Positions 1-6,595 of a stretch of 12,631 nucleotides of DNA are shown here, piece by piece (position 1 is the stretch's first letter; each line of letters begins with the position of its first letter). A program made the position numbers and the translations under genes. This DNA comes from FEN-727 sp036508635 (GTDB lineage: Bacteria; Actinomycetota; Geothermincolia; Fen-727; Anoxymicrobiaceae), in NCBI GenBank assembly GCA_036508635.1, contig DATCGY010000239.1, forward strand, positions 1-12,631. Reading direction: 5' to 3'. The notes below the pieces were generated by a model that was not told the origin of the DNA, did no database searches, and saw nothing but the letters and a program-made list of their open reading frames with translations.

Positions 1-2
1 AG

Positions 3-1259
3 TGGTATCCGATGCCGTTCGTACCACCCTCGTTCGGGTATGGGCCTGGATTCGCTCCGCCCGGGGTGTATCTGGACGCCCGCCCGCCCGCACCTGTCGA
101 GCAGACCGGGCAGATACCGGTTCCCCCACTGGTTGTCCCCATGATGCCCGGTGCGCCGGCGGCTTCCGGCGGAGTCCCGGTTCCTCCAATGGGCTTCCCG
201 CAGGGACCGCAGCCGCCTGGTTACCCCGGAACTCCGTACCCGCAGCCATATGCGCCGCCGCAGTTGGATGCGCTCGAAGACGAGGAGTTCGGGCTGCTGA
301 CCGAGTCGGCCCCATCTCATTGGCGAGGAGACCTCAAGTGGATCTTCGGAATACTGACCGCGCTCTTCCTCTTTGCCTCGCTTGCATTCGCCGGCATGTA
401 CAGGACCACGGGTTCAGGCGCGTCGAAGGCGCTCCTTGTCCCGCTCGTGTCTGACGCGACACAGGTCAAGCAAGTCGTGAAAAATAATTACAGGGACCTC
501 AGGTCGAAAGCACGCAGGCTCAAGAACGCCACGATACTGATTCCGGACCTCGGAGTCGACGTCTCTCTCAGCGCGTCGGATATCAATTCGTTAAGCTCGG
601 CTGACCTCGCCGACAAGGTAGTCTCAGAAGTCGTGCAGCAGATATTCAGGCAGGGATATCTGGGGAACCTGCCCATGAAGGCGGCCAGGGGTACCGGGGA
701 GGAAAGAGCAAAAGCCGTCGATGCGACGTTGCTGAGCGAGCTAAATAGAAATACCCACAGCGCGCTGATCTGGCCCCTCGTCGGATGCGGAGTCCTGTTT
801 CTCGCCTTCGGCGCCCTTTTCCTGGTGTTCTGCAGAGGTTGGGGCAAGGCGATAGGCGCCGGGCTGGTGCTCATCGCCGCGACAATCCCGGCTTCGCTGT
901 GGATCCGCGTGATGAGCGAATTCTTCTGGAAGTCCGGTTCCGGAGTGGTGTACAAAGCGGCTATGTACGATGCGTTCCGAAACATCGGTTCGCAGACCAC
1001 CCTCTTTTTCGACATCGCACTGGGCGTGGGAGCGCTCGTGTTGCTCGTGGGCGTTATCGGCAACACCATGTCGAAGCGGTCGCGCTCCAGGGTGCCACCG
1101 TTCGTCGACCTCCAGCGTCCCGCGGAGCAGGTAGTCGGTGGTCCACCGGTTGAGCCGGGCCTTGAAGCGGTCGCGCCGGAGACCGCGGACGAAAGCGTAC
1201 CGATCGAGGCTTTCAGGGACATCGCGCCGCCGCCCGGAGAAGCAATAAAAAACCCGTGA
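3..1259 (+). CDS. Proline-rich four-helix membrane protein, probably 5'-partial
   Basis: I do not recognise a family. The frame is open to the left edge and the first ATG (position 12) has no visible ribosome site in the 11 bases before it, so the true start is probably outside the window. Counting from that ATG, residues 1-84 are low-complexity and rich in Pro, Gly and Tyr, like the cytoplasmic N-terminal tails common in Gram-positive-type membrane proteins. An acidic patch follows (DALEDEEF). Four hydrophobic segments lie near residues 110-129, 252-274, 279-298 and 330-350. A roughly 120-residue polar domain sits between helices 1 and 2, probably extracellular. The tail after residue 351 begins with basic residues (SKRSRSR) and ends acidic and Pro-rich. 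The architecture resembles the protein at 11117-12427 but without its DUF4190 or toast-rack segments. The function is unknown, and the stop codon lies inside the downstream terminator stem. Confidence 0.8.
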   Translation, partial: WYPMPFVPPSFGYGPGFAPPGVYLDARPPAPVEQTGQIPVPPLVVPMMPGAPAASGGVPVPPMGFPQGPQPPGYPGTPYPQPYAPPQLDALEDEEFGLLTESAPSHWRGDLKWIFGILTALFLFASLAFAGMYRTTGSGASKALLVPLVSDATQVKQVVKNNYRDLRSKARRLKNATILIPDLGVDVSLSASDINSLSSADLADKVVSEVVQQIFRQGYLGNLPMKAARGTGEERAKAVDATLLSELNRNTHSALIWPLVGCGVLFLAFGALFLVFCRGWGKAIGAGLVLIAATIPASLWIRVMSEFFWKSGSGVVYKAAMYDAFRNIGSQTTLFFDIALGVGALVLLVGVIGNTMSKRSRSRVPPFVDLQRPAEQVVGGPPVEPGLEAVAPETADESVPIEAFRDIAPPPGEAIKNP

Positions 1260-1277
1260 CGCTGGCGTCACGGGTTT
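1250..1277 (-). terminator. Shared intrinsic terminator between convergent genes
   Basis: The left arm AAACCCGTGACG (1250-1261) pairs perfectly with CGTCACGGGTTT (1266-1277) around the four-base loop CTGG. Read on the minus strand the stem is followed by a T-rich run (GGGTTTTTTATT), so it is a good rho-independent terminator for the phasin operon. On the plus strand only TTT follows, so termination of the membrane-protein gene is likely weaker. The TGA of that gene (1257-1259) is inside the stem. Confidence 0.85.
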
Positions 1278-1305
1278 GAGATATCCGGAAATTGACGGAC
1301 GGCGG

Positions 1306-1752
1306 TCAAGCTTTCTTTGCCGCGGGCTTCTTCTTTGCCGCGGGCTTCTTCCCCGCCTGAGCTTTCTTTGCCGCGGGCTTCTTCCCTGCGGGCTTCTTCT
1401 TTGCCGCGGGCTTTTTCGCCGGTTCGGCGGAGATCTTCTTTTCGAGGTCGTCCAGCCTCTTCTCAACGTTCTTGATGTCGGCCTTGGTAACGATCCCCAG
1501 TGTGTTGAGCGTATCCCTGACAGCTTTCCCAACAGCATCCACGAGCTCGGCGCTGTCTTCTTTGCCCTTCTTCACGAGCTCCCGTACGGTGGTGTCCAAC
1601 TTCTTGTCCTGCACGGTTGCCTTTGCCTTGGACTTGGTGCCATCAGCCAGTCCCTTTCCCTTCGCGATCATGTCGTCAACCGACGCGACCGACTCATCCT
1701 TGACGGATGCAAGCGCTCCCAACAGTAGGAAAGGCATGTCATTCAAATCCAT
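1306..1752 (-). CDS. Phasin-like protein with histone-H1-like Lys/Ala/Pro tail (PhaF-like)
   Basis: 148 residues. The ATG at 1752 is preceded by GAGGTG five bases upstream, so I prefer it to an upstream TTG at 1782. Residues 1-108 are mostly helical and match the poly(hydroxyalkanoate) granule-associated (phasin) pattern: a hydrophobic start (MPFLLLGALASV), a central VRELVKKGKED helix, and a C-terminal coiled coil opening with LGIVTKADIKNVEKRLDDL, the family's usual 'LG-x-T-K/R-x-DI' signature. Residues 111-148 are an AAKKKPA-type tail as in Pseudomonas PhaF, where such a tail binds DNA and distributes granules. Granule and nucleoid association here is inference, since no PHA synthase gene is in the window. 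It lies 43 bp after its paralogue at 1796-2104 and ends just before the bidirectional hairpin, so the two are probably one operon. Confidence 0.85.
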   Translation of the reverse strand: MDLNDMPFLLLGALASVKDESVASVDDMIAKGKGLADGTKSKAKATVQDKKLDTTVRELVKKGKEDSAELVDAVGKAVRDTLNTLGIVTKADIKNVEKRLDDLEKKISAEPAKKPAAKKKPAGKKPAAKKAQAGKKPAAKKKPAAKKA

Positions 1753-1795
1753 ATCGACACCTCGCTTCGTAGTGATTCCCAAACGTTTCGGTCCG

Positions 1796-2104
1796 CTATT
1801 TGACCTTCTTCTCGATGTTGGCGAGCTTTTTTTCGAGCGCTCTTATATCGTTCTTTGTGACGGCGCCCATGTTATCAAGGACCCTGGTGACTTCTTTTCC
1901 GATAGCGTTGAGGAGGTCTTCCCGCTCTTTTCGACCTTTGTCGACGAGATCTCTGACCGCCTTATCGGTTTGGGTGAGCCCTTTTGCGCCTTTGCCCGAG
2001 CCGCTCTTCCCTTTTTCAACCAGGTCGTAGACGGTCTTCTTCATCTCCTCCCTGATAGTACTCATCGCACCAAGGAGAAAATAAGGGACATCCTTCGGCT
2101 CCAC
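1796..2104 (-). CDS. Phasin-like protein without tail (PhaI-like)
   Basis: 102 residues from a GTG at 2104, chosen because AAGGGG lies nine bases upstream and because the protein then begins in register with its neighbour (VEPKDVPYFLLGAMS here, MDLNDMPFLLLGALA there). A longer frame from 2212 would add a Cys- and Tyr-containing segment with no counterpart. The hydrophobic N-terminus, the central DLVDKGRKEREDLLNAIGKE helix and the C-terminal MGAVTKNDIRALEKKLANIE coiled coil follow the phasin plan. It is a paralogue of the downstream gene and ends where that gene's basic tail would begin. It probably coats storage or hydrophobic granules or acts as a chaperone-like stress protein; with no polyester synthase nearby the substrate is uncertain. 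A promoter candidate lies at 2193-2220. Confidence 0.8.
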   Translation of the reverse strand: MEPKDVPYFLLGAMSTIREEMKKTVYDLVEKGKSGSGKGAKGLTQTDKAVRDLVDKGRKEREDLLNAIGKEVTRVLDNMGAVTKNDIRALEKKLANIEKKVK

Positions 2105-2192
2105 GGTTACACACCCCTTCCACTTGCCATCCGAATCGTTGCCGTCAATACCATCAATGGCCAGTGTGCACTCAGAGTGTGAATAAATGCAA

Positions 2193-2220
2193 ATTGTATA
2201 TCGGCAATACAAACAGGCAA
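2193..2220 (-). promoter_or_regulatory. Candidate sigma-70-type promoter for the phasin operon
   Basis: On the minus strand TTGCCT (2220-2215) is followed after 16 bases by TACAAT (2198-2193), about 90 bases before the GTG start. The segment is the most AT-rich part of the divergent spacer. Immediately downstream at 2169-2179 is an 11-base palindrome, CACTCTGAGTG on the minus strand, that could be an operator. No transcription data are available, so this is a pattern match only. Confidence 0.4.
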
Positions 2221-2381
2221 GCTAAGTAAAAACGTGCCGTCAGGCAGGAAAACAGTTTCGAACAGGGAAGCAACCAACTGGAATTGTTGAAAACATGGTG
2301 ACATAATAGTGCGAGCGGGTAATTGAAAACTGGCCTGCAGGTTTGCCGGTTCCGCTTAGTTAGCCTTGGGGGGCGATTGCT

Positions 2382-2570
2382 GTGGCGAAGGCGAAGATGA
2401 CCAGAGCCGAGGCCGGCCGTAAGGGTGGACAGACCACCAAGAAGAAGTACGGCTCCGATTTTTACAGCAAGATCGGAAGCATTGGAGGCAAGAAGGGCGG
2501 CCAGACCACCAAGAAGAGGTATGGAACGGAGTTCTATCAGAAGATCGGCCGTAAAGGCGGCATGAAGTAG
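2382..2570 (+). CDS. KGG-repeat (GsiB/Con-10-like) general stress protein
   Basis: 62 residues from a GTG at 2382, with GGGGGG eight bases upstream; an internal ATG at 2397 is a possible alternative. The protein is small, hydrophilic and basic. It is built of two copies of a 23-residue unit (residues 14-36 and 38-60), each starting KGGQTTKK, continuing YG-[ST]-[DE]-FY-x-KIG and ending in GG. This is the KGG or 'stress-induced bacterial acidophilic repeat' motif of GsiB, YciG and the plant LEA-like Em proteins, associated with desiccation, heat or starvation. The units are normally GG-E/A-rich and acidic; this one uses Gln-Thr-Thr-Lys-Lys and is strongly cationic, so nucleic-acid contact is possible (inference). 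It is divergently arranged with the phasin pair across 277 bp. Confidence 0.85.
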   Translation: MAKAKMTRAEAGRKGGQTTKKKYGSDFYSKIGSIGGKKGGQTTKKRYGTEFYQKIGRKGGMK

Positions 2571-2643
2571 ATACTCCTCGGGCCATATCGTCGTCAACAA
2601 CCCAGACCCCTTTCCCGGTGAATTGAGACTTGCGCAAACAACC

Positions 2644-3114
2644 ATGTATTCAAGCCTGAACGTTCATAATCGTTTGCAGGAACTTGACGTTCCACACGAG
2701 ATATTCAAGCTCGCGGGCCCCGCCGGAAGCCTCGAACAGGCAGCCGCTGCACTGGGGCTCGACCTGGCGCAGATGGCAAGGGTCGAGCTCTACCGTCTCG
2801 ACGGTGAACCAGTGATGGTCGTCCGTCCCGCCGACCGTCGCGTCGACGAAGAAAAGTTGATCGCGGTATCCAGCGCCAGCGAGATAAAACGGATTCCCGG
2901 AGAGGATGTTCCATCGCTGTCAGGGTACATAGCGGGTGCCCTGCCGCCGGTCGCACACAAGATAGAGATGGTGGCGTATATCGACTATTACACCCTCAGA
3001 GAAGATGTAGTATATACTGGCAGCGGTGAGCTTTCCGCGATCCTGAAGATAAGGTCGTACGATCTGGTCAGGGCGACCGGCGGAGAGACGGTTGACATCG
3101 TATGCTCCACGTAA
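2644..3114 (+). CDS. YbaK/EbsC-family (aminoacyl-tRNA deacylase-like) protein
   Basis: 156 residues from the ATG at 2644; an in-frame TTG at 2623 is possible but neither start has a strong ribosome site. The fold order is that of the YbaK/ProX editing family: an N-terminal helix (LNVHNRLQELDVPHEI), a helix predicting sequence similarity to VAKTLV-type strands, then EPVMVVRPADRRVDEEKL, the SGYIAGALPPV segment corresponding to the usual 'Gy.pGgv.P', a YIDYYTLRE strand and a C-terminal YTGSGELSAILKI strand. Members hydrolyse mischarged tRNA such as Cys-tRNA(Pro) or Ala-tRNA(Pro). The position where the family usually carries its functional lysine appears to be Arg46 (MARVELY), so activity or specificity may differ. 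It sits before a tRNA-Leu gene, which may be coincidental. Confidence 0.8.
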   Translation: MYSSLNVHNRLQELDVPHEIFKLAGPAGSLEQAAAALGLDLAQMARVELYRLDGEPVMVVRPADRRVDEEKLIAVSSASEIKRIPGEDVPSLSGYIAGALPPVAHKIEMVAYIDYYTLREDVVYTGSGELSAILKIRSYDLVRATGGETVDIVCST

Positions 3115-3131
3115 AGCAGGCTATGGAACGA

Positions 3132-3147
3132 TATAATCGTATACGAT
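3132..3147. promoter_or_regulatory. AT-rich palindrome with TATAAT upstream of tRNA-Leu
   Basis: A TATAAT hexamer at 3132-3137 runs into the perfect 12-base palindrome ATCGTATACGAT (3136-3147). The octamer ACGATATA occurs twice (3128-3135 and 3143-3150). The site is about 100 bases before the tRNA. No convincing -35 is at 16-18 bases, so it may be a regulator or architectural site rather than a simple promoter. Confidence 0.25.
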
Positions 3148-3242
3148 ATATATGGCATCCTGCGGGGTGCATAAGCAGTATCAGGTGTGTCGGTTGCTGG
3201 CTCTTGACCGGGACACCGTAAATTGAAGATGCGCTGTCCGGC

Positions 3243-3329
3243 GGGCGAGTGGTGGAATTGGTAGACACGCAGGGTTCAGGGTCCTGTGCTCGCAAGGGCA
3301 TGAGGGTTCGAGTCCCTCCTCGCCCACCA
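3243..3329 (+). tRNA. tRNA-Leu (anticodon CAG)
   Basis: 87 nt cloverleaf with encoded CCA. The acceptor GGGCGAG (3243-3249) pairs with CTCGCCC (3319-3325); the discriminator is A at 3326 and CCA occupies 3327-3329. The anticodon stem CAGGG/TCCTG encloses loop TTCAGGG with anticodon CAG at 3277-3279, reading CUG. The T arm is GAGGG-TTCGAGT-CCCTC (3302-3318). A long variable arm of about 13-15 nt (from GTGCTCGCAAGGGCAT) identifies a class II tRNA as expected for leucine. It is a solitary tRNA, with no sign of an integrated element at its 3' end. Confidence 0.96.
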
Positions 3330-3400
3330 AACAAGTGTGTTTCATCGGATGCATGGACGCGAAAGACAAAACAGCTTTGAAGCTGACATAATCGGCGAAC

Positions 3401-3428
3401 TTGATGTGCCTTATCGAGGCACTATTTA
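3401..3428 (+). promoter_or_regulatory. Candidate promoter with internal inverted repeat
   Basis: TTGATG (3401-3406) and TATTTA (3423-3428) are separated by 16 bases, and the spacer is almost entirely an inverted repeat, GTGCCT-TATCG-AGGCAC (3406-3422). It would serve the gene starting at 3502. The repeat is placed where a repressor would block polymerase, but this is inference from position only. Confidence 0.35.
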
Positions 3429-3501
3429 TTTTTGGCCAAAGGGTGGGCACTCCGGTGGACACCCGAGCTTGAACAAGCTATAAGAACCTTCGAGAAAAGA
3501 G

Positions 3502-4620
3502 ATGGCGAGATTCTCGCAGTTAAGAAAACCCCGTTACTCGACGGGGCGGAGCACGCGCAGCACCGTCCGCAGGCGCACCGGTCCAGTTGGGCCGACCCCG
3601 GCGAGACGAAAGGGCCCCGCTCCCATACTGATAATCACAGCGGTGATAGTTGCGCTGGTATTCTGCTGGATATTCGGACGAGGGTGCGGCAGCAACAAGG
3701 AAGCAAGCCAAAACGGGAAGCTCAGAGATTACACGTCCGCTGTCAACAAGTTGATCGTGCGCTCCGCGGCAATCGGCACCCAGTTCGAAAACCTGAGGGC
3801 TACCGCCCAGGATCTCTCTCGCGATGACGTCAACCGCAAGTTAACGCAGATGGTAGAGGCGAGCAAGGAAATCGCAGCTGACTCCACCAAGGTAGTCGTC
3901 CCCAAGAACGCTGACGGCCTGCAACCCCTCGTCCAGATGGTTTTCGACATGCGCGTCGACGGGATGGATAAATTCAGGGGAGCCCTCGTGGACGTACTTG
4001 ATAAGAAAGATACCAACCAGGCAGCCGCGACGATGTCCCAGGGGCTTCTTAATCTCGTACTGAGCGATGTGGCCTTGCAGCGGTTCAGGGGCAGCCTTGG
4101 CGTGAAGCTGGCCAACGCCAAGCTGAGCAACGGGGAGATCGCCGATTCCGTGTACATGCCAAAGACCGACGATGCGCTCGAGGCTTCGGTTCGCGAGTAC
4201 ATAGGGGGACTGTCCGGTGAAGGCGTGGGAAATGCGCTTCACGGAGTTGCCGTCGTGGGTGTCTCAACGTCACCGGCGCGTGCCGACACGACGGAGTCCG
4301 GCGTATCTATACTCCCCAACTCCAAGACTTTTACCGTAAAGGTCAGCATTCAGAACCAGGGCAACCAGACCGAGAGCGATGTGCCCGTGGTTGTGACCCT
4401 TGCCGCTAATAACGGTTCCACGCCGCAGAAGAAGACACAGAAGATCACGCAGTTGAAAGCAGGAGAGACCGCATCCCTCGTCTTCGAGGGCCTTACCCCG
4501 ATCACCGGTTCCAGCGTTCTCAATACCCTCTCCGTAAAAGCCGGCCCAGTCCCAAACGAGAAAAAAGTCGACAACAACGAAACCCAACAACAATTCATCA
4601 TGCGCGCCGAAACCGGCTAG
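3502..4620 (+). CDS. Single-pass exported protein with C-terminal CARDB-like domain
   Basis: 372 residues from ATG 3502, preceded by a purine-rich GAGAAAAGAG. Residues 1-38 are strongly basic (ten or more Arg/Lys), followed by one membrane helix at about 40-58, giving an N-in/C-out orientation. Residues 70-245 are mainly helical and polar (for example DRDDV-type heptads and repeated ALV/LLNLV patches) and could form an extracytoplasmic helical bundle. Residues 248-369 have the pattern of a CARDB/immunoglobulin-like beta domain: VSIQNQGNQTESDVPVVVTL, LKAGETASLVFEGL and a VDNNET end, typical of 'cell adhesion related' domains in archaeal and bacterial surface proteins. No catalytic motif is visible. 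The function is unknown and a cell-surface role is inferred. Its stop is one base from the larC stop on the other strand. Confidence 0.82.
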   Translation: MARFSQLRKPRYSTGRSTRSTVRRRTGPVGPTPARRKGPAPILIITAVIVALVFCWIFGRGCGSNKEASQNGKLRDYTSAVNKLIVRSAAIGTQFENLRATAQDLSRDDVNRKLTQMVEASKEIAADSTKVVVPKNADGLQPLVQMVFDMRVDGMDKFRGALVDVLDKKDTNQAAATMSQGLLNLVLSDVALQRFRGSLGVKLANAKLSNGEIADSVYMPKTDDALEASVREYIGGLSGEGVGNALHGVAVVGVSTSPARADTTESGVSILPNSKTFTVKVSIQNQGNQTESDVPVVVTLAANNGSTPQKKTQKITQLKAGETASLVFEGLTPITGSSVLNTLSVKAGPVPNEKKVDNNETQQQFIMRAETG

Positions 4621-4621
4621 C

Positions 4622-5797
4622 CTATTCGAGCTGTTCCTGGGCGAGGGATTGGGCTTTGCGGAAGACTTCTTTGACGGGGACGCGTTGTTCGCCGGCGATG
4701 CGGGCGCAGTCGGAGAATTCGGGTGAGACGCTTGTGATGTGATTACTCTCTCGCCCGACCTTGACGCGGACTTTCCCCCAGGGGGTCTCGACTTCGATAA
4801 CCTCGCGCTCGATAGCTTTCTTCATGACCATCGAGGTGCGAAGCCCGAAAGTACTCGTCTCTTCTATGAGGATACGCTTTATAGTGGTTGCATCTTTTGG
4901 TGCGCAGAGTGCGTTCACAACCGTACCCGGCCTGGTCTTCTTCATTTGTATAGGGGTCAGCCAGACGTCGTGGGCTCCCGCCCCGAAGAGGCGCTCCATC
5001 ACGTAATCGTAGAACTCCGGGTTCATGTCGTCGATGTTCGTCGAGACGATGATCGCCAGCTCCTCGGCTTCGCTCGGATAATCGAGCGCTTCTCCTGTGA
5101 TCACACGGAGCAGGTTGGCCACACCAAGGTCCTTGGTGCCCGCGCCGTACCCGGTCTTTTCCAGGCGCATCAGTGGGGCGTTACCGAAAGCGCCTGCAAG
5201 GGTTTTGATGATGGCTGCGCCGGTAGGGGTCACTATCTCCGTCGGTATGCCGCGGCCATAGGTCGGCGTGTCCTCCAGTATCTCGAGCACGGCCGGGGCG
5301 GGTACGGGAAGCGAGCCGTGGGCGGTCTTTATCATACCGTGGCCGAGCGGCAGTGGAGATGAGAACACCTCTGTGATTCCGAGCGCGTGGATGCCGAAGG
5401 CGGACCCGACGATATCTACAATGGAATCGACCGCGCCGACCTCGTGAAAATGCACCTGGTCCACAGGCTTGCCGTGCACCACGGACTCGGCAAGGGCGAG
5501 CCTCATGAATATCTCCAGGCTCATCGCTTTGACCGTTTCGGGAAGACCACTTGAGACTATGAGGTCCCTGATGTTCGCAAATGTCCGCACGAGAACGCTC
5601 TCGGGAACGATCACGTCGACTTTGGTCGCTCGCAGGCTGTAGCTCTGCACCTCGCGAGCCTCGATCCCGAACTCCTCCAGGTCGAGTGTGGACAGAGCCT
5701 CGTTCAGCTCATCCAACCGGAGCCCGAGGTCGATCAGGGCTCCGAGCACCATGTCTCCGCTGATGCCGCTGAAACAATCAAAATAAGCTATCGTCAC
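4622..5797 (-). CDS. larC: LarC, nickel insertase for the NPN cofactor
   Basis: 391 residues, close to full length for LarC (DUF111). It begins at GTG 5797, four bases after GGAGG; an overlapping ATG is followed at once by a stop. LarC uses CTP and inserts nickel into the pyridinium-3,5-bisthiocarboxylate mononucleotide made by LarE. Recognition rests on the N-terminal AYFDCFSGISGDMVLGAL (residues 4-21), HFHEVGAVDSIVDIVG (116-131), PLPLGHGMIKTAHG (148-161), PTEIVTPTGAAI (185-196), the NIDDMNPEFYDY segment (254-265) at the start of the LarC2 half, and a C-terminal SPEFSDCARIA (358-368). The two halves are one continuous frame, unlike Lactiplantibacillus plantarum where LarC1/LarC2 need a frameshift. 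The histidine-rich loop near residues 68-78 seen in many LarC is not evident here. It is the last gene of larE-larB-larC, 14 bp after larB. Confidence 0.96.
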   Translation of the reverse strand: MTIAYFDCFSGISGDMVLGALIDLGLRLDELNEALSTLDLEEFGIEAREVQSYSLRATKVDVIVPESVLVRTFANIRDLIVSSGLPETVKAMSLEIFMRLALAESVVHGKPVDQVHFHEVGAVDSIVDIVGSAFGIHALGITEVFSSPLPLGHGMIKTAHGSLPVPAPAVLEILEDTPTYGRGIPTEIVTPTGAAIIKTLAGAFGNAPLMRLEKTGYGAGTKDLGVANLLRVITGEALDYPSEAEELAIIVSTNIDDMNPEFYDYVMERLFGAGAHDVWLTPIQMKKTRPGTVVNALCAPKDATTIKRILIEETSTFGLRTSMVMKKAIEREVIEVETPWGKVRVKVGRESNHITSVSPEFSDCARIAGEQRVPVKEVFRKAQSLAQEQLE

Positions 5798-5811
5798 ATG
5801 GCCTCCAACAA

Positions 5812-6570
5812 CTACTTATTCGCCAACTTGTTGATGAGTCCGGCGAGGTAGCCGGCGCCGAAGCCGTTATCGATGTTGACGACCGAGACTCCGGCGGCAC
5901 ACGAGTTCATCATGGCCAGCAACGCGGCGAGCCCTCCGAAGCTTGCCCCGTAGCCGACGCTCGTAGGGACCGCGATGACCGGGCAATACGCGATGCCGCC
6001 CACAAGGCTCGCGAGCGCACCCTCCATTCCCGCGACAACCACGATGGCGTTAGACTTCTCGATCACTTCCCTGTGGGCGAAAAGCCTGTGTGCCCCGGCC
6101 ACGCCTACGTCGTAAGTGGGCACGACATTGCTTCCCATGATAGACGCCGTGACACGCGCCTCTTCAGCGACCGGAATGTCCGCCGTGCCCGCAGTGAAGA
6201 TGGAGACCAGGCCGTACGGCTCCACATGCTCCCTCTCTATCGTTATGAGGCGAGAACGCGGGTGGTATTCGGCCCGGCTGTCTATCTCGCGAACGAGCTC
6301 GAAGACCTCGGGTCCGGCGCGTGTAAGAAGCAGATTGCCGCTATTCTTATCAAGAAGCGCGCGCGTTATTTCGCGCACCTGCTCCGGCGTCTTTTTCTCA
6401 CAGAAGACGACCTCGGAGAACCCCTGCCGGAGCTCACGGTGATGGTCAACCTTCGCAAATCCGAGGTCTGAGAATGGGAGAGTCCGGAGCGTCTCGAAGG
6501 CGTTTTCAGGCGACTCATCGCCTGATTGCACCCGCAGCAGCAACTCCTTGAGTTCATCTTCGTATGTCAT
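5812..6570 (-). CDS. larB: LarB, pyridinium-3,5-biscarboxylate mononucleotide synthase
   Basis: 252 residues, the normal length. The ATG at 6570 has GGAG five bases upstream. LarB carboxylates nicotinic acid adenine dinucleotide and releases AMP, giving the first intermediate of the nickel-pincer nucleotide. The N-terminal ~115 residues are the LarB-specific helical region (FAKVDHHRELRQGFSEVVFC, residues 38-57). Residues 118-252 are a PurE-like domain: FTAGTADIPVAEEA, DVGVAGAHRLF (154-164), VVAGMEGALASLVGG (178-192, with Glu183), PVIAVPTSVGYGASFGG (197-213) and MNSCAAG with Cys224. That Cys corresponds by motif to the covalent-catalysis Cys221 of the L. plantarum enzyme. It lies 25 bp after larE and 14 bp before larC, so the three are clearly cotranscribed. 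Confidence 0.97.
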   Translation of the reverse strand: MTYEDELKELLLRVQSGDESPENAFETLRTLPFSDLGFAKVDHHRELRQGFSEVVFCEKKTPEQVREITRALLDKNSGNLLLTRAGPEVFELVREIDSRAEYHPRSRLITIEREHVEPYGLVSIFTAGTADIPVAEEARVTASIMGSNVVPTYDVGVAGAHRLFAHREVIEKSNAIVVVAGMEGALASLVGGIAYCPVIAVPTSVGYGASFGGLAALLAMMNSCAAGVSVVNIDNGFGAGYLAGLINKLANK

Positions 6571-6595
6571 GCAAGCTCCAATCGGAGGGTTGCCG

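Noticed and set aside
1313..1425. CRISPR-like short repeats
   Set aside because: The repeats are codon repeats of a Lys/Ala tail inside a gene, of uneven spacing and without unique spacers. No CRISPR array or cas gene is present.
741..1538. 265-residue minus frame with RSPRQR repeats
   Set aside because: The Arg-rich repeats are the phasin tail codons read in another frame, and the frame crosses the terminator.
3432..3827. 131-residue frame overlapping the CARDB-like gene
   Set aside because: Overlaps the better-supported 3502 gene in another frame and has no recognisable motif.
4622..5797. Programmed frameshift in larC
   Set aside because: The LarC1 and LarC2 parts are in one continuous frame here, so no frameshift is needed.
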